From Archangium sp. (GTDB lineage: Bacteria; Myxococcota; Myxococcia; Myxococcales; Myxococcaceae), in contig JAEUJR010000650.1 in assembly GCA_016793585.1 (NCBI GenBank), positions 1 to 8,216 on the forward strand: 8,216 bases of DNA, written 5' to 3'. The notes under the pieces were generated by a model. It did no database searches and was not told the origin of the DNA. It was given only the letters and a program-made list of their open reading frames with translations. The number at the start of each line of letters is the position of its first letter. The stretch's first letter is position 1. A program made the position numbers and the translations under genes. Positions 6,779 to 8,216 of this stretch are shown in pieces.

Positions 6779-6796
6779 CGGTGCAACGTTGCACCG
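6779..6796. promoter_or_regulatory. 18-bp perfect palindrome, candidate parS centromere site
   Basis: CGGTGCAACGTTGCACCG is its own reverse complement over all 18 bases and sits 10 bases past the parB stop, between that stop and the terminator. ParB-family proteins bind 14-16-bp palindromes that often lie next to parAB. The sequence is not the classical chromosomal parS (GTTTCACGTGAAAC), though both share a palindrome centred on ACGT with GT-rich outer halves. I see only one copy in the window. Alternatives are a regulator operator or a cruciform element. Confidence 0.5.
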
Positions 6797-6805
6797 AAGG
6801 GCCTG

Positions 6806-7816
6806 TCAGGGCCCTGTGAGCTGCTGGAGCAGCTCCGAGAGCAGGCCCTTGAGGGCTGCTCGCTCCTCAGCGGAGGCCTCGGAGAGCCGTGAGCGGAAGA
6901 CTACAAGTCGCTTGTCGTCGGATTGAAAGGGCGCGGAGCCCTTTCGCGTGTCGGCAGGGGCGCCACCCTGCCCTGCTTCCGAGGCAGCGTCCTCGGTCGC
7001 CGAAGGCTTCCCCTCGACGAGATTGTCGACGTGCTCCTTGAGGCGGCGGTGAGGCCATCCCTCGCTGAGGACTCGCTCGATGAGCGTGCGGGTAAGGTCG
7101 ACAGCCTTCTTTGGCTTCGCTCGGGTCCAGTGGGAGTGAGCGCGCAGGACGAGCAGAGCGTGGCCGAGTTCAAGGTGCCGGTGCTCGCGTCGCGCCTTGG
7201 CGCCAGGCTCGCCGTCCGAGACCTCGACCATGAGGCCCTTGCCCATCGCCACGCGAACGGCTGGGGGCGCGCCAGCGAGCTGAAGGAGCCGCTTCGTCTT
7301 CGTCAGTTCGATGCCCAACGACTCTGCAACCTGCTCGGTGGTGAGTTGACGGGCTTCCTTGAGTGCGGCCAGGGCCTCGGCGGTCTCCATCGGACGCAGG
7401 TCGTCACGAAGGAGGTTCTCAGTAAGGGCGAGCTCCGCGAGCTGCTCATTCGCTGTCGGGCCTCGGTCGGTGGCTGGGACCTTGGACCAACGAGCCTTCT
7501 CCTCTGGACTGGTAGCCGCGTCGCGGAGGTGTCGAACGGCGCGCGTTCGACGCTCGCCTGCGAGAATGATGTAGCGGCCACTGCTCTGGCGGGTGACGGT
7601 GATAGGCTGGATGATGCCGTACATGCGAATCGACTCGGCGAGTTCGGCCAGCGCAGTCTCGTCCCATTCCTGACGAGGCTGCTTAGGGTTGGGGTCGAGC
7701 TGGTCGAGGTCGACTTCGAGCGGCTGCCCTACTGCGGCGGGTGCGACCGCGCCTGCTGCTACCTTCTTCTTGAGCCATGTGTTGATGCCGGATGACGTCG
7801 CTTCGGAGTTAGACAC
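6806..7816 (-). CDS. parB: ParB/Spo0J-family partition protein (centromere-binding CTPase)
   Basis: ParB binds parS sites, spreads as a CTP-dependent clamp and works with ParA to segregate the replicon. Numbering from the upstream TTG at 7822 (338 residues): LDPNPKQPR (42-50) is the first ParB box. GRYIILAGERRTRAVRHL (82-99) carries the GERR CTP-binding motif, TENLLRDDLRPMETAEAL (134-151) is the third box, and LTTEQVAESLGIELTKTKRL (about 160-179) is the helix-turn-helix. The C-terminal part has a polar, disordered-looking linker (about 270-300) and a final amphipathic helix, probably for dimerisation. I prefer the GTG at 7816: GAGGTGA at 7823-7829 leaves 6 bases to it but abuts the TTG. The start lies inside the end of parA, so the two are co-transcribed. 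Length is normal for plasmid ParB. Confidence 0.94.
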   Translation of the reverse strand: MSNSEATSSGINTWLKKKVAAGAVAPAAVGQPLEVDLDQLDPNPKQPRQEWDETALAELAESIRMYGIIQPITVTRQSSGRYIILAGERRTRAVRHLRDAATSPEEKARWSKVPATDRGPTANEQLAELALTENLLRDDLRPMETAEALAALKEARQLTTEQVAESLGIELTKTKRLLQLAGAPPAVRVAMGKGLMVEVSDGEPGAKARREHRHLELGHALLVLRAHSHWTRAKPKKAVDLTRTLIERVLSEGWPHRRLKEHVDNLVEGKPSATEDAASEAGQGGAPADTRKGSAPFQSDDKRLVVFRSRLSEASAEERAALKGLLSELLQQLTGP

Positions 7817-8216
7817 GGGCAATCACCTCTTCGGCCAGCGAGTTGTATTCAACAGCTCCGCGCGAACGCGGAGCGGAGAGAACGACGGGCTTCCCCTTCC
7901 CCGCCGCGTCATCGACGCCCTGTGCCTGGTGGATGGAGGTCTCAAGCACCAGCTGCTTCCCGAACAGCTCGCGGAGCTGGCTGAGGACCTCCTTGGGAGC
8001 CTTTGCTGCTTCGTTGAGGAACGTGCCCACGACGCCGATGACCTTGAGGTAAGGGTTCGTCTGACGGAGAGCCTCGATGGTCTCGTGGAGACGAATGGCT
8101 CCGGGAACCGATGCGGGAGAGAGCTTCACTGGGATGAGCACGTTTGAGCAGCCGACCAGCGCGTTGATCGCCAACATGCCCAGTGTTGGCGGGCAGTCGA
8201 CGATGACGTAGTCGTA
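7809..8216 (-). CDS. parA: ParA-type partition ATPase, C-terminal half (partial)
   Basis: ParA/MinD-like ATPases form nucleotide-dependent patterns on the nucleoid that move ParB-bound plasmid. The open frame enters at the right edge with YDYVIVDCPPTLGMLAINAL, the Walker B region (aspartate of VDCPP) followed by the usual helix. It then continues through VLIPVKLSPASVPGAIRL and LKVIGVVGTFLN to SIHQAQGVDDAAGKGKPVVL, a typical end for the family. 135 residues are visible and the deviant Walker A half is outside the window; full-length relatives are about 250-270 residues. An internal ATG at 8177 is not the true start, since the frame and the motif extend upstream of it. The stop TAA at 7809-7811 lies inside the parB start region (overlap of 8-14 bases depending on the parB start). 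Confidence 0.94.
   Translation of the reverse strand, partial: YDYVIVDCPPTLGMLAINALVGCSNVLIPVKLSPASVPGAIRLHETIEALRQTNPYLKVIGVVGTFLNEAAKAPKEVLSQLRELFGKQLVLETSIHQAQGVDDAAGKGKPVVLSAPRSRGAVEYNSLAEEVIARV
7823..7830 (-). promoter_or_regulatory. Ribosome binding site of parB, inside parA
   Basis: AGAGGTGA on the minus strand lies in the last codons of parA. Spacing is 6 bases to the GTG at 7816 but zero to the TTG at 7822, so it favours the GTG as parB start. Confidence 0.6.

Larger units (their letters stand above)
6417..6805. other. Non-coding interval between parB and the transfer operon; possible oriT/parS region
   Basis: The only substantial gene-free stretch in the window. Read from parB towards the transfer genes it holds an 18-bp palindrome, an intrinsic terminator, an unassigned stretch (about 6640-6730), a hairpin, a 17-bp inverted repeat bracketing 54 bases, an AT-rich island (about 6508-6526, containing the palindrome TGATATCA), and a promoter-like pair. 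Short open frames exist on both strands, but none has a ribosome site or recognisable protein. Intergenic DNA next to coupling-protein and DNA-processing genes, with inverted repeats and an AT-rich patch, is where an origin of transfer could lie. No nic site can be identified from sequence alone. Confidence 0.6.

Noticed and set aside
6923..7795. Long plus-strand open frame (290 codons) opposite parB
   Set aside because: It is antisense to a clear ParB with all family motifs. Long antisense frames are expected from GC-rich codon use, and its product resembles no known protein.

Overview
The window carries one plasmid-type (or integrated-element) backbone segment with every gene on the minus strand. 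Base composition is GC-rich, the genes are tightly packed, and GTG or TTG starts are frequent. The secretion proteins are of the Gram-negative VirB/VirD4 kind. Together this suggests a conjugative or mobilisable element of a GC-rich Gram-negative bacterium, perhaps a proteobacterium or myxobacterium. No ribosomal or host marker is present, so the host assignment is weak.

In transcription order (right to left), the layout is as follows. (1) 8216-7809 is the C-terminal half of a ParA partition ATPase cut by the window edge, followed with a short overlap by a complete ParB (7816-6806). (2) 6805-6417 is a non-coding interval. It holds an 18-bp perfect palindrome that could be a parS site, an intrinsic terminator facing parB, a 30-nt hairpin, a 17-bp perfect inverted repeat around an AT-rich island, and a probable promoter for the next operon. 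(3) 6416-1 is a six-gene transfer operon with 4-base or nearly abutting gene junctions. It encodes a VirD4/TraD-type coupling ATPase, a 433-residue protein with a winged-helix and a PD-(D/E)xK-like C-terminus, a 315-residue replication-relaxation-like protein, a VirB2-like pilin, a VirB3-like membrane protein, and the first 551 residues of a VirB4/TraC-type ATPase that runs off the left edge.

The parts fit together as a stability module (ParAB and candidate parS) placed upstream of a transfer module (substrate recruitment by the coupling protein, pilus and channel by VirB2/B3/B4). No classical HUH relaxase (histidine-triad, tyrosine) is visible. The two unusual genes between the coupling protein and the pilin sit where DNA-processing genes would be expected. 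The 433-residue protein shows a D...E...K arrangement reminiscent of MOBC relaxases, which are related to restriction endonucleases. It also has an N-terminal half that appears to be an internal duplication at an offset of 109 residues. This pair, with the structured 350-bp intergenic region as possible oriT, is the most interesting part of the window.
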